Positions 8,826 through 18,508 are shown, counted from the stretch's first letter. The stretch is DNA of 64,000 bases from Dyella acidisoli (GCF_030160295.1 NZ_BSOB01000017.1:214049-278048), one strand, 5' to 3'. Translations and numbers: made by a program. Notes: generated by a model not told the origin, from the sequence alone.

Positions 8826-11072
8826 TTACAGTGCCGTGCGAACCAACTCCGCCTTGCCTGCCGCGTTGCGCTTGATCGTTATGTCGTACTGCCTGCCGCG
8901 GAAGCTCACGCGCCGAAGCGTCAACGACGTCCAATTCGGCGGCAACGCGGGTGCATAGGCTGCATCGAGGCCGTTGTCATCGATGCGCAAGCCGGTCAGG
9001 CCATAAATCATACTCTGCAGAAAACCCGATGACGTGGCGAGAATGTAGCCGGCGTTGTTCGCCACCGTTTCGGTGCGAACGTTGAAGGGCGGTTTCAGGA
9101 AACCGACCAGGTTGCGTTCGATCCAGTCCCCGGCGGTCTTCGCATCGCCGAGTTCTGAAGCGCCGACGGCGAGCATCACCATCATCATCTCGTTCGGATC
9201 GTCGCCGTGTACTTTCAGCTCATGCAACTGGAAGTCGAAGTCGTTGCGGCGTACGGCGTCCGACATCGGCAGGTCGAGATTGGGATACATCAGCCACGCG
9301 AGTGACGAGCCCATCCAGGTGATCTTGTCGTGCGGGACCGACTCGTCGAAATCCAGATGACGCTGTTCCTTGTCGAGGAACGGGATGTACATCTTGGCGG
9401 CGATCTGTGTCCACTGCGGATCAACTGGCTCGCCGACGGTCTTCGCCGCTTCGACGGCAATGTTGAGTGCCTTGCGTGCGGCGGCGTTGGTGAAGGAGTC
9501 GTTCGGCACGTCGTCGTACGCTTCGTCCGGAGACGTGACGTGCATGATCTCGTAGCGATCCGCCGCCTTGTTGTAAGTGACGCGACTGGCCCAGAACTGT
9601 GCGATTTCGCGGATCACCGGCCATCCGTATTGCTTCAACCAATCCTTGTCGCCGCTGGCGAGGTAGTACTGCCATTGCGCGATGGCGATATCGGCATTGA
9701 CGTGAATCTCGCGATACACGCCGTAGGCGAAATGCGGGGTGTTGTCCACGCCGGTCTGCGGATCGGATTCCCATGGATACATCGTGCCTTTCGCACCGTA
9801 CTGGATGGCGCGTTCGCGCGCAGGTTGCATGGTGCGGTGACGGAACATCACGATCGGCTTGGCGCGTTCCGGATGCAGCAACAGCAGCGCAGGGAAGACC
9901 CATGAGTCGCTATCCCAGAAGGCGTGGCCGGCATAGTTCGGCGTCAATGCACAGGCACCCATCGGCCACGCGGTGCCTACGGTGCTGTTGGACAGCAGGT
10001 AGTAGAGATCGGAGTGCACCGCTTTCTGCACGGCCGGATCGCCATCCACGACGATGTCCGACTTCCACAGCCCATGCCATGCGGCCTGGTGGTTTGCCAG
10101 CAGCGTATCGAAACCTGTCGTGCGCGCTTGCTTGGCGAGTTCCACGTCGGCTTTCGCATCACCGCCCCAATCCTGGCGTGATGCAGCGAGGTACTTGGTG
10201 AACGTGTACGTGGCTCCTTGCTTCACTTTGGCCGTGACGTGCAGCGACAGCAGGTTCGACGTCTTGTCGAGCTTGATGCTCTGGATGTCCAGCGCCTTTG
10301 GCAGATCGATGGCCGCGGCTTCCGCCATGCTCAGGCCTTCCTTTGCGCGGCCGTTCAACCAAAGTGTCAACGTTTTGGTATCGCCGTCGCTGGACAACAC
10401 TTCGGTATAGCCGGGATACCACACGGCGGCGCGGTCAGGCGTCGGTACGGGTTTGCTGTCGAGATTCTGTCCGCTGGCGATCACCGCAGCGATCATCTGG
10501 TCGCCGGTCATGCTGCCGATCGGAAGGCGCGGCTGATATTCGGACCAAAGGCGGATCGGGAAGGTGAGCTCGATGCTGCCGTCGAAGTGCGGTGTGATGG
10601 AGAACTGCGTCGCGGCAAGATGATTATCTGCCTGACTGACGAAGGTGGTGACCTTTACGTCGGTGGATTTGTTGGCGTAATCGAAGCGATAGCGCGTGGT
10701 GAGCGTGCCATCGTGCATGTCGAGCGTTTGCGAGTAGTCCGCGAAGATCTTCTTGTCCAGGCGCGTTGAATTGATCCAGCCGCCACCCGGGTTGTAGTCG
10801 ATCTCGCTCCAACCGGGAATGGCGGCAGGACGGGAGGCATCGCGTTTGTCGTAGTCCATGAACGCGACCATGTATGCGCGCGCGGGCTCAGTGCCGCGCG
10901 GCGAGGTCATGGTCGAGAAATAGCCGTTGGCGAGATAGCTGGGAAAATAGTTGCCAAAGTTGTCGGATGAAGCGGTGAGCTGAAAGCTCGGGTCCGTCGC
11001 GCCGTACGCGTTGGAGACGGCGGCAAACGCCGCGAGAAACAAACCAGACAGCCCAAGGCGGCGAAAGCTCAT
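8826..11072 (-). CDS. Exported GH65-family alpha-glucosidase (hydrolase type), copy B
   Basis: A 748-aa paralogue of the gene at 4745-7003, alike along its whole length (PGWSEIDY versus PGWTGIDY; FWDSDSWVFPALLLLHPERAK). The signal peptide MSFRRLGLSGLFLAAFAAVSNAYG follows a GGAG site 6 nt before the ATG at 11072. Candidate catalytic residues are Glu517 in HVTSPDEAYDDV and Glu668 in NVRTETVANN; the phosphorylase SHG motif is absent. The open frame runs on to 12425 but that extension overlaps the MFS gene and lacks coding character. The two paralogues probably arose by tandem duplication and may differ in linkage preference. Confidence 0.88.
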   Translation of the reverse strand: MSFRRLGLSGLFLAAFAAVSNAYGATDPSFQLTASSDNFGNYFPSYLANGYFSTMTSPRGTEPARAYMVAFMDYDKRDASRPAAIPGWSEIDYNPGGGWINSTRLDKKIFADYSQTLDMHDGTLTTRYRFDYANKSTDVKVTTFVSQADNHLAATQFSITPHFDGSIELTFPIRLWSEYQPRLPIGSMTGDQMIAAVIASGQNLDSKPVPTPDRAAVWYPGYTEVLSSDGDTKTLTLWLNGRAKEGLSMAEAAAIDLPKALDIQSIKLDKTSNLLSLHVTAKVKQGATYTFTKYLAASRQDWGGDAKADVELAKQARTTGFDTLLANHQAAWHGLWKSDIVVDGDPAVQKAVHSDLYYLLSNSTVGTAWPMGACALTPNYAGHAFWDSDSWVFPALLLLHPERAKPIVMFRHRTMQPARERAIQYGAKGTMYPWESDPQTGVDNTPHFAYGVYREIHVNADIAIAQWQYYLASGDKDWLKQYGWPVIREIAQFWASRVTYNKAADRYEIMHVTSPDEAYDDVPNDSFTNAAARKALNIAVEAAKTVGEPVDPQWTQIAAKMYIPFLDKEQRHLDFDESVPHDKITWMGSSLAWLMYPNLDLPMSDAVRRNDFDFQLHELKVHGDDPNEMMMVMLAVGASELGDAKTAGDWIERNLVGFLKPPFNVRTETVANNAGYILATSSGFLQSMIYGLTGLRIDDNGLDAAYAPALPPNWTSLTLRRVSFRGRQYDITIKRNAAGKAELVRTAL

Positions 11073-11116
11073 GAAAACTCCAGCGTAAAGCGTTGCGTGT
11101 TTCGACCTGGATGGTG

Positions 11117-12379
11117 TTACTTGGCGGCTAGTGTGATGGTTGCCGTCGCTGTGCCTGCACGATCGGTCTCGCGCTTGAAGAAGAACAGCGTGACCAGGAT
11201 CAACAGCATCGGCACCAGAGAGAAATAGAACGCGTGGATGCCATCGAAGCGCGAGAACACGATGGCCGTGATGCGTGAACCAAGCGTGCCGCCGAGTGCG
11301 GAGAAGATCACGATCAGGCCGGTCATCGCCGCATGCGACGGCTTGGGCAGCGAGCTCAGCGCCACCGAGTTGATCACCGGATAGATCGGCGCCATCAACA
11401 CGCCGATCAGCGGAATCAGGTAGGCAGCCGCGGGTGCATTCATCCAACCGACATCCGCCCGTTCCACCACGCCCTGGGCCAGCGGCAGCGTGAGCATCAC
11501 CAGCAGACCCATGCCGAGCACGCAGATGTTGAGCAGCGCATACCAGCGCATGCGGCGCAGCAGCTGGCCGGCAATGATGCGGCCCACTGCCGAGGCGCCG
11601 GCAAGGATGGTCGCGAGCTGGATGCTCATCGCATTCGGCAGCTTGAGAATTTCGTTGTTGAAGGTCGGCAGCCAGGTGCTGAAGCTCTGCTCGATCAATA
11701 CGTATAGAAAAGCTGAGGTGAGAAACACGTAAACCAGCGGACGCAGGAACAGATGCAGCATTTCCAGCAGCGAGCCGCGCATCGATTTGGTTTCCTCGGT
11801 GCGCGCCGCCGATTCGTCCAGGCGCGACGTGGCAAGCAACAGGATCACCAGCACGCAGATCACGGCCAGCACCCAATACACATTGAGCCACGACGGACTG
11901 GTCGGTTTTGCGCCATCGATGAAGGCGCTGAATAGCCACCCGGCGAACAGCACGCCGACCATGAACAATCCTTCGATCGTATTGGTAAGCCGGCCGTGCT
12001 CGCTGCGATCGTTGGCCAACAGGCCAATGGAGGAATACACCGCCACCTTGGTCAACGCGAACGACACGCCCACACAGGTGAACAACAGTTCCGTGGTGCG
12101 GAAGCTCGGATACAACGGCATCAGCACACAGGCGCAGGCAACGATGCCCAGCGCGATCATCATCGCGCGCCGATAACCAAGCAGGGGAAGAAAGGACGCA
12201 ACCAGGAAGGAAGTGATCGCAATCGGCAGATCCTTGAACAGCTCCAGCAGGCTCGCTTGCGGCTTGTCGACGCCGAAGGTGTAGATCGACTGCAAGATGA
12301 CCGTGCCCACGCTGTTGAGCAGAATCGCGAAGACCATGTAGATCAAGGCGAGCGCGGCGATCATGCGGAATCGGTTCAT
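11117..12379 (-). CDS. MFS transporter, probable sugar permease
   Basis: A 420-aa inner-membrane protein with about 12 hydrophobic segments, e.g. MIAALALIYMVFAILLNSVG, LPIAITSFLVASFLPLLGY, VFLTSAFLYVLIEQSF. The cytoplasmic loop sequence LLGYRRAMMIALG resembles the MFS loop 2-3. The ATG at 12379 is preferred (AGGCAGG site); an upstream ATG at 12406 is possible. It sits between the TonB receptor and GH65 copy B in the same orientation (44-bp gap to GH65 B), so import of glucose or an alpha-glucoside is the likely job. A palindrome-like GCAACGGTTGC at 12469-12479 in its leader resembles a LacI-family half operator but is only suggestive. Confidence 0.82.
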   Translation of the reverse strand: MNRFRMIAALALIYMVFAILLNSVGTVILQSIYTFGVDKPQASLLELFKDLPIAITSFLVASFLPLLGYRRAMMIALGIVACACVLMPLYPSFRTTELLFTCVGVSFALTKVAVYSSIGLLANDRSEHGRLTNTIEGLFMVGVLFAGWLFSAFIDGAKPTSPSWLNVYWVLAVICVLVILLLATSRLDESAARTEETKSMRGSLLEMLHLFLRPLVYVFLTSAFLYVLIEQSFSTWLPTFNNEILKLPNAMSIQLATILAGASAVGRIIAGQLLRRMRWYALLNICVLGMGLLVMLTLPLAQGVVERADVGWMNAPAAAYLIPLIGVLMAPIYPVINSVALSSLPKPSHAAMTGLIVIFSALGGTLGSRITAIVFSRFDGIHAFYFSLVPMLLILVTLFFFKRETDRAGTATATITLAAK

Positions 12380-12585
12380 GGCGACCTGCCTGGTGACGAA
12401 TTGCATGGCGAAACAAACCCTCCACCGGCCGTAACCGCCGAAGCTGTGCCGGGTGAAAGACCGGCCGCGCAACGGTTGCTAACGGCGAACTCTACAACGT
12501 GTTATGCGGGGAAAGTCCATGGCCGGACACAAGGCCGGCCATGGGTGCCCAAAGGAGGGGAGGGCGGCTAATGCTTCTAAAGAAA

Positions 12586-12613
12586 TCTCCCTCTCCCAGC
12601 ACGGGAGAGGGAG
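12586..12613 (-). terminator. Probable rho-independent terminator after TonB receptor
   Basis: A stem CTCCCTCTCCC / GGGAGAGGGAG with a short loop, followed on the minus strand by ATTTCTTT. It lies just past the receptor stop codon at 12627. The stem sequence belongs to a CCCTCTCCC..GGGAGAGGG class also seen at 21918-21957. It should separate the receptor transcript from the MFS-GH65-trehalase transcript, at least partly. Confidence 0.6.
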
Positions 12614-12626
12614 CAAAGCAGGACGA

Positions 12627-15176
12627 TCAGAAGTTGTACTTGATCTGCCCGTTCACCTCGCGGCCTTCGATCGAACGGGCCAAAATCACGCCACCCGAGC
12701 TGGCAAAGCCGAACAGGCGCGCATTGCCTTCGGTGATGCCGATCTGATTGGTCAGGTTGGTGCCTTGCACGCTCAACACCCAGTGCGGTCCGACGTTGGC
12801 CAGCACGCCGAAGGCCAGGTCGTAGTAGTTGCCCAGCGGCTGCTGCTGGATCAGGTCGCCGTAGCGGTTACCGACGTACTCGTAGGTGATCCAGGCTTTC
12901 ACGCTACCCCACGCGGTGGGGAAGGTGTACGAGGGTGTCAGGCGGAACTGGAACTTCGGCTGGCGCTGCAACTGCATGCCGTTGATGCTGCTGCATGCGT
13001 TGGCCCCGCTCTGCGTCGTATAGGCGAGGCAGCCGACGTAGCGATAGTAGTGGCCGTTCATGTAGTCACCGGAAAAGGTGACGGCGGCATGCTCGAACGG
13101 TTTCACCGTCGTGATGAAGTTCACGCCCTTGGCCTGTGCGCCGTACACGTAGGTGTTTTGGCCGGTATCGGTGGTGATGGTGTACGGCACGTTGTAGAAC
13201 AGGCGGCGATACGCGCTGACGTCGGCATAGATCCAGTCGGCCTGATACTTGAAGCCGATTTCGTAGTTCCTCACCTTCTGCACCGGCGTGGTGGGCATGC
13301 CGCGCAGATCGTCGAAGTCCGGGAAGTGCACGCCCAGGTTCGCGCGGACGTAGGCGCTCATGTTCGGGTTGAACTCGTAGTTGGCGCCCAGCGTCCAGGA
13401 CTTCTCCGTCTTCTCGTAATTGATGTACTGATTGCCTGGCGCGAAGTAGATGGAGTTGTTGTTGTAGAGCGTGTACGGGTTGTCATCCAGGTCGCCCTTG
13501 GCGGTGTTGGCGATCGCACCGTTCGACGTCTGGCGCTCCACACGCATACCGCCATCGATCAGCCAGTTGCCGATCTTCCAGGTATCCGTCGCGAAGAACG
13601 CGGTATTGAAGCCGTGCCAGCGCTCTTTGATGGCTGCTGCAGAAACGGCGCTGACAAAACCTTGTGGATCGGTCAGATCCCAGGTGTTCACGCCGTTGGT
13701 AAGCGACACCACGATCGGATTCGGATTGCTGATGGCCTGCAACAGCATGTTGTTGCCGAGGTACCAGGTGTCATGGTCCTGATAGACGGCGGTGAAGTTG
13801 CCCAGCGTCAGGGTATTGCCTTCGAACAATTCATCGCTGACGTGGAATTCGTTGCTGAACGATTCGAGGTTTTTGCGCACAGACCACAGGCCCTGCTGGG
13901 TGACGTTCTGGTTCATGTCCGCCGCCTGGCCATTCGTATAGGTGGCTGTGGCGACAAGACCAGCCGGAAGGTTGTTGGCTGTTTCTTGGCCGGCGATATA
14001 GGACGCCAACGAAGTGGGATTCGCTCCCGTGCTGAAGAACGAGACGGTATTCAGCTCGCCGGCGGTGAAGCCCAGCTTGTCCGAGATCGACCAGCCGTTG
14101 CCGAAATCCCAGTCGAAGTTCGCGCCGAACATGCGCAGATCCGCGCCGCGGCCCTTGGCAAGGTTCACGTCCTGACCGCCTGGCTTGCAGCCGGGGGTGA
14201 AACAGGGCGTGGTTTCGATGAATTCACGCTGGTCAGCCGTGCTGCCGAATGTGCCGGTGAGTGCATCGAAACCCGGATAGTTGGAGAAGTTGCCCTTGCT
14301 CGCGTTGAGGATCGGCGTATCGGTCACGAACTGGTTGTGATCCTTCAGCGCGCGCGCATAGAACATCAGCGACCCGTTGTCCCAGTCGCGCGTCAGCGTG
14401 GCGGTGAGCTGGCCACCGTTATCGGCCGGGAACTGCGGATTGCGCACGCCGTCCGAGCGACGCCAGAACCCGCCGATGCTGGCGTACCAGCCGTTGGCGA
14501 CCTTGCCGCCGAGGAAGCCATCGAGGCGGTACAGGCCTTCCGAACCGAAGGTAACGCCGATGTCGCCGGAAGGCGTGTCAGTGCCTTCGCGCAGGATGAA
14601 GTTCGAGGTCACACCCGGCTGGCCGTTGCCATACAACACCGACGGACCACCTTGCACGATTTCGACGCGGTCGATGGTGTCATCGAGACGGAACATGGTG
14701 GAGTGTTCCATGAACGACAGGTTCGACATCGGATACAGCGGCGTGCCGTTGATCTGGCCCGTGTAATACGGCGCGTCGCCGCCACCCGGGAAGCCGGCCA
14801 CTTCGATGTTCGCGCCGGTCTGGCCGCCGGACGATTCCGGATACACGCCGGGCGAGGCTTTCAGCAGGTCGGCCACGCTCTTGGGGTTGGCTTCTTTGAT
14901 CTGCTCTGAGCTCATCGAGGTGATCGAATAGCTGGCATCGATCTTTTTGATACCGCCGAATGTTGCCGTGCCGGTCACCACCACTTGTTGCAGGGTTTGC
15001 GCATTCTTGGCGTTGGCAGCCTGCTGGGCGCCGGGACTTGCCTTGACGGGAGCGGCTGTAGGCGCCGTCGTTGTATTTTGGGTCTGGCCGTTATCTTGCG
15101 CATACACAGCACCAGACATAAGCGTGGTCGTGATAGCTGCCGATAACGCTACGCGTGTGAGTGGCTTGGTCTTCAT
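12627..15176 (-). CDS. TonB-dependent outer-membrane receptor of the alpha-glucoside island
   Basis: An 849-aa outer-membrane receptor. It has a signal peptide (MKTKPLTRVALSAAITTTLMSGAVYAQ), a plug domain beginning around LQQVVVTGTATFGG with KASPGVYPESSGGQ and VEIVQGGPSVLYGNGQPG, and a C-terminal beta barrel ending in aromatic Phe (GQIKYNF), the export signature of outer-membrane proteins. It lies 66 bp downstream of the GH65-phosphoglucomutase gene and upstream of the MFS permease, so uptake of an oligosaccharide across the outer membrane is the natural inference. No LacI-like operator was seen directly before it. Confidence 0.92.
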   Translation of the reverse strand: MKTKPLTRVALSAAITTTLMSGAVYAQDNGQTQNTTTAPTAAPVKASPGAQQAANAKNAQTLQQVVVTGTATFGGIKKIDASYSITSMSSEQIKEANPKSVADLLKASPGVYPESSGGQTGANIEVAGFPGGGDAPYYTGQINGTPLYPMSNLSFMEHSTMFRLDDTIDRVEIVQGGPSVLYGNGQPGVTSNFILREGTDTPSGDIGVTFGSEGLYRLDGFLGGKVANGWYASIGGFWRRSDGVRNPQFPADNGGQLTATLTRDWDNGSLMFYARALKDHNQFVTDTPILNASKGNFSNYPGFDALTGTFGSTADQREFIETTPCFTPGCKPGGQDVNLAKGRGADLRMFGANFDWDFGNGWSISDKLGFTAGELNTVSFFSTGANPTSLASYIAGQETANNLPAGLVATATYTNGQAADMNQNVTQQGLWSVRKNLESFSNEFHVSDELFEGNTLTLGNFTAVYQDHDTWYLGNNMLLQAISNPNPIVVSLTNGVNTWDLTDPQGFVSAVSAAAIKERWHGFNTAFFATDTWKIGNWLIDGGMRVERQTSNGAIANTAKGDLDDNPYTLYNNNSIYFAPGNQYINYEKTEKSWTLGANYEFNPNMSAYVRANLGVHFPDFDDLRGMPTTPVQKVRNYEIGFKYQADWIYADVSAYRRLFYNVPYTITTDTGQNTYVYGAQAKGVNFITTVKPFEHAAVTFSGDYMNGHYYRYVGCLAYTTQSGANACSSINGMQLQRQPKFQFRLTPSYTFPTAWGSVKAWITYEYVGNRYGDLIQQQPLGNYYDLAFGVLANVGPHWVLSVQGTNLTNQIGITEGNARLFGFASSGGVILARSIEGREVNGQIKYNF

Positions 15177-15242
15177 CGAACGTTCTCCCCAACTAATTCG
15201 TATGTGTGATGGCGCGGCATGACCGCGTCTGTTAGCCGCTGC

Positions 15243-18200
15243 TTATGTTGTGAACAAGCTGATGTCGAACGCGGCGACGTTCGGCAGCAGCAGATCCGCC
15301 TCAGCCAGTGCAGGTGTCTGGCCAATACCTACTGCTTTCATTCCCGCAGCATGAATGCTGGCGATCCCTGCCGCGGCGTCTTCCACGCCGATACATTCGC
15401 TCGGCTCCAAGCCGAGGCCGCGCGCGGCGGCCAGGAAAATCTCGGGATCGGGCTTGGCGCGACTGATGTGGTTGGCGTCCACCACGTAGTCGAACAAGTC
15501 GGCGATACCGAGTCTTTCGAGCAAAAGCGGTGCATTCCGGCTGGCCGACGCCAGCGCGGTTTTCAAGCCGGCGCGACGCACCGATTCGATGGCATGGTGT
15601 GCGCCAGGCAACAAGTTGTGCGGACCGAAGCTTTCGATCTGCTGCCGGTAGTAGTCGTTCTTGCGCGAGGCCAGGGCTTCTTTTTCGTCCTCGGAATAAG
15701 CGCGTGGCGACCGCTCGAGCAAGATATCCAGCGAGCCGCGGCGATCGACGCCTTTGAGCCGTTCGCCGACGGAATCGTCGAAGGCAATGCCAATCTCTGC
15801 CGCAAGGCGCTTCCACGCAGCGTGATGCACCACGGCCGTATCGGCGATAACGCCATCGAGATCGAAGACCACGCCTTTTATCAGCGGGCGTGCAGGTGTG
15901 TGCAGCGGCAGGTTCACCGTGTGGCCGGCATGCAACGCCACGGTGTCGCCGTGGTGGAGGATGTCCAGTTGTGCGCCTTCAGTAAGCGCGTATTCCACGC
16001 GATCTTTCTTCACCGTCACGCGTATGTGGTGATCGCGCCAGCGCACGCCGAAACGGTAGCTGTTCCATGCTGCGGGCAGCGTGGGTGCGAATGCGGGGCG
16101 GCCATCGACCACACGCATGCCACCAAAACCCCAGGCCAGTGACAACCAGCTGCCGGCCATGGCTGCCATGTGCACGCCGTGCGAGGTGTTGCCGTGTAGA
16201 TTGTCGATATCCACGCGCAACGTATCGAGAAAATAGGCGTATGCCTTCTGCGTATACCCCACGTCCGACGCAACGATGCTGAAGGTGGATGCCGACAACG
16301 TGGAATCGTGCACGGTGACGCCTTCGTAGTAATCGAAGTTGCGTCGCTTGCTTTCCTTGTCGATACCGTTGCCCGCCAGCACGAAGGCCTGCAATACATC
16401 CGCTTGCTTGCATACCTGATGACGATAGATCGTCAGTGGATGCAACTGCAGCAAAAGCGGACGATGGCCGTGCTCGCTGGGGCGTGCAATCGGCAAGCGC
16501 GGTTTGTTGAGGAAGTCATCGTCCTGCGGAAAGATGCCGAGTTCCGGATCGACCGGCAGATACATTGCATCGGCTGCGGCCAGCCATGCAGCGATCTCCC
16601 TGTCGGATAGCTCGAGCGTGGTTGCGATACGGGCGTAATCCTGCGGCCGTTCGCGTCCCAGTTGCAAGGCTACCGATGCGGCATAGCGCAGATGCTGTTG
16701 CGCCATGTGGTTGGTGTAGTAGTTGTTGTCGACCAGTGCGGTGTATTCGTCTGGGCCGGTTACCTGGCAGATGCAGAATGCTCCGCCGCGGCGCGGGTTA
16801 TAGCTGCCCACGTGATGCCACAGGCGTGCGGTTTCGAACAGCACTTCGGCGCCACCGCGCACCAGGAAATCGATATCGCCGCTGGATTCGACGTAGAGGC
16901 GAATCGCAAACGCGATCGCTGCATTGATGTGGTATTGCGCCGAGCCGGAAGGGAAGTACGCCGAACACTCATCGCCGCTGATCGTGCGCCACGCATAGAG
17001 TGCACCGGCGGGATGATTCATTTCGCGTGCGTGGTTGCGTGCGCGGTCGAGCGTGTTGACGCGGTACTCAAGCATGCTGCGTGCGTGCGCGGGCGACGTG
17101 AAGGCGAACACGGGCAGGATGAAGGCTTCGGCATCCCAGAAATAATGGCCTTCGTAGCCTTCGCCGGTGAGCCCTTTCGCTGCCGCGCTGCCGCTGCCAT
17201 CACGCGGTGTGGATTGCAGCAGATGAAACAGGTTGAAACGCAGTGCTTGTTCGACTGGGTTGTCGCCATGGACTTCCACATCCGCTGCGTTCCAGAACAC
17301 GGCCCAAGCGCTTGCCTGATCCGCGCGATGGGTATCGAAATCCACTGTCAGCGCGCGTTCCAACGTAGTGGCTACGGTGTCGAGCAGGGAGGCTTCGGTG
17401 TCGCCGCTTTCGGGGCGGCTGCAGGCGTAGGCGACGAATTTCTCCAGCAACACGCTTTCGCCAGGTTGCAGTTCCGCCACGTAGTGCTGCTGCACGCCTT
17501 CGCTGTCGTCCACGATGGCACGGGCGAAAGCCAGGTTCGGTTGTGTCAGGCGATGGCGTTGCCCGCTGGCAAGACGGATGTGGCTGCTCTGGGTGCGCTG
17601 GCAGATCGAGGCAAGCGTTCGGTCCGCATCACTTGCAGTGATAGTCAGACCACCCTGGATGCGCGCGCCGATGCGCGGGTCATCGCCTTGGTCGGCGGCG
17701 CTGATATCGGCGACCAGCGCTGACTCCAGCGTGATCGGGCCGGTGTAGTCGATCGAGGTGACCCGGTAACGGATGCAGAGCAGGTTCGGCGCATGCAGGG
17801 GAACGATGCGTTCCGCATCGATCTGCAAGGTGACGCCTGAGGGGGAGCGCCAGCGCAGCGTTCTTTCCAGGCAGCCGGTTCGCAGGTCCAACGCTTGCTC
17901 GAACGCCAGCCATTCACCTTCGCGCAAGTAGACCGGTGCGTCGCCCAAGCGCAAGCCGATGCGTACGCCATCCGGTACCGGGATGCGTGTGTCGGTGCTA
18001 CGGGCAAAGCCGGGGAAGCGTTCGTGATATTCGATTGGCGTGCGTTCCCACACACCGGTAAGAAACGTGCCCTGGGTGGGGCTGCGATCTTCTTCCAGGG
18101 CGCCGCGCACGCCTAGCGTGCCGTTGGCGAGCGCAAACAGGCTTTCGAACTTGGCCTGTTCGAATCCCTTTGGACGCTGTGCATGAACGACCCGCCAGGG

Positions 18201-18260
18201 ATCGGGGGATGCCTGGTAAGCCGGTTCCATGGCGACGGCTTGCGCATCGTGGCTGTGCAC
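15243..18260 (-). CDS. GH65 disaccharide phosphorylase fused to beta-phosphoglucomutase
   Basis: A cytoplasmic bifunctional enzyme of 1005 aa. Residues about 1-792 are a GH65 phosphorylase: FWDAEAFILPVF, TGPDEYTALVDNNYY with general acid Glu505, Lys618-Gln619 (CKQADVLQ), and the phosphate-site GNTSHG (Ser693, His694). Residues about 793-1005 are a HAD-superfamily beta-phosphoglucomutase starting FDLDGVIADT, with LASASRN, KPDPEIF and GVEDAAAG motifs. Together they would convert a disaccharide plus phosphate into glucose and glucose-6-phosphate. The GTG at 18260 is preferred because AGGGGAG lies 5 nt upstream; an ATG at 18278 is in frame but has a poor site. The fused order is known in some GH65 proteins. 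Sugar specificity (kojibiose, maltose, trehalose or nigerose) is undetermined. Confidence 0.92.
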   Translation of the reverse strand: MHSHDAQAVAMEPAYQASPDPWRVVHAQRPKGFEQAKFESLFALANGTLGVRGALEEDRSPTQGTFLTGVWERTPIEYHERFPGFARSTDTRIPVPDGVRIGLRLGDAPVYLREGEWLAFEQALDLRTGCLERTLRWRSPSGVTLQIDAERIVPLHAPNLLCIRYRVTSIDYTGPITLESALVADISAADQGDDPRIGARIQGGLTITASDADRTLASICQRTQSSHIRLASGQRHRLTQPNLAFARAIVDDSEGVQQHYVAELQPGESVLLEKFVAYACSRPESGDTEASLLDTVATTLERALTVDFDTHRADQASAWAVFWNAADVEVHGDNPVEQALRFNLFHLLQSTPRDGSGSAAAKGLTGEGYEGHYFWDAEAFILPVFAFTSPAHARSMLEYRVNTLDRARNHAREMNHPAGALYAWRTISGDECSAYFPSGSAQYHINAAIAFAIRLYVESSGDIDFLVRGGAEVLFETARLWHHVGSYNPRRGGAFCICQVTGPDEYTALVDNNYYTNHMAQQHLRYAASVALQLGRERPQDYARIATTLELSDREIAAWLAAADAMYLPVDPELGIFPQDDDFLNKPRLPIARPSEHGHRPLLLQLHPLTIYRHQVCKQADVLQAFVLAGNGIDKESKRRNFDYYEGVTVHDSTLSASTFSIVASDVGYTQKAYAYFLDTLRVDIDNLHGNTSHGVHMAAMAGSWLSLAWGFGGMRVVDGRPAFAPTLPAAWNSYRFGVRWRDHHIRVTVKKDRVEYALTEGAQLDILHHGDTVALHAGHTVNLPLHTPARPLIKGVVFDLDGVIADTAVVHHAAWKRLAAEIGIAFDDSVGERLKGVDRRGSLDILLERSPRAYSEDEKEALASRKNDYYRQQIESFGPHNLLPGAHHAIESVRRAGLKTALASASRNAPLLLERLGIADLFDYVVDANHISRAKPDPEIFLAAARGLGLEPSECIGVEDAAAGIASIHAAGMKAVGIGQTPALAEADLLLPNVAAFDISLFTT

Positions 18261-18333
18261 GCATTCTCCCCTTGGCATCTTCCGATTGGTCGTCTCGTTG
18301 GCCTCTGGGGCCTGTGGTGGGCGAGCATAAAGG

Positions 18334-18369
18334 GCGATGATATCGATATCAAGATATCGATATCATCGC
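18334..18369. promoter_or_regulatory. Tandem palindromic operator for the LacI-type regulator
   Basis: A perfect inverted repeat with 17-bp arms (18334-18350 and 18353-18369) around a 2-bp centre. Each half contains GATATCGATATC, and the left unit is the 14-bp palindrome TGATATCGATATCA with a central CG, the form LacI-family dimers bind. It lies in the divergent promoter region between the phosphorylase fusion (start 18260) and the regulator (start 18509). Repression of both directions is the likely outcome. Confidence 0.75.
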
Positions 18370-18508
18370 TGCGTTGCACCATGATGCGCCCGTCAACGTG
18401 GCGAAAATGTGGTCAGCAAGAGCCTGCATTGGAGGAACTCAGAGTCCTCGGGCACACTTGTCGAGCCGCATCGATTACTGCATCCATGCACTACCAGGGA
18501 GTCGCCGC

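Noticed and set aside
8826-12425. 1199-codon reading for GH65 copy B including sequence opposite the MFS start region
   Set aside because: The first 451 codons overlap the MFS gene in another frame; a ribosome site and signal peptide fix the real start at 11072.
12504-14909. 801-codon open frame on the plus strand opposite the TonB receptor
   Set aside because: It is antisense to a clear receptor gene with signal peptide and plug/barrel motifs; the translation is compositionally odd (H/R/V-rich) with no domain signatures, as expected of a GC-rich shadow frame.
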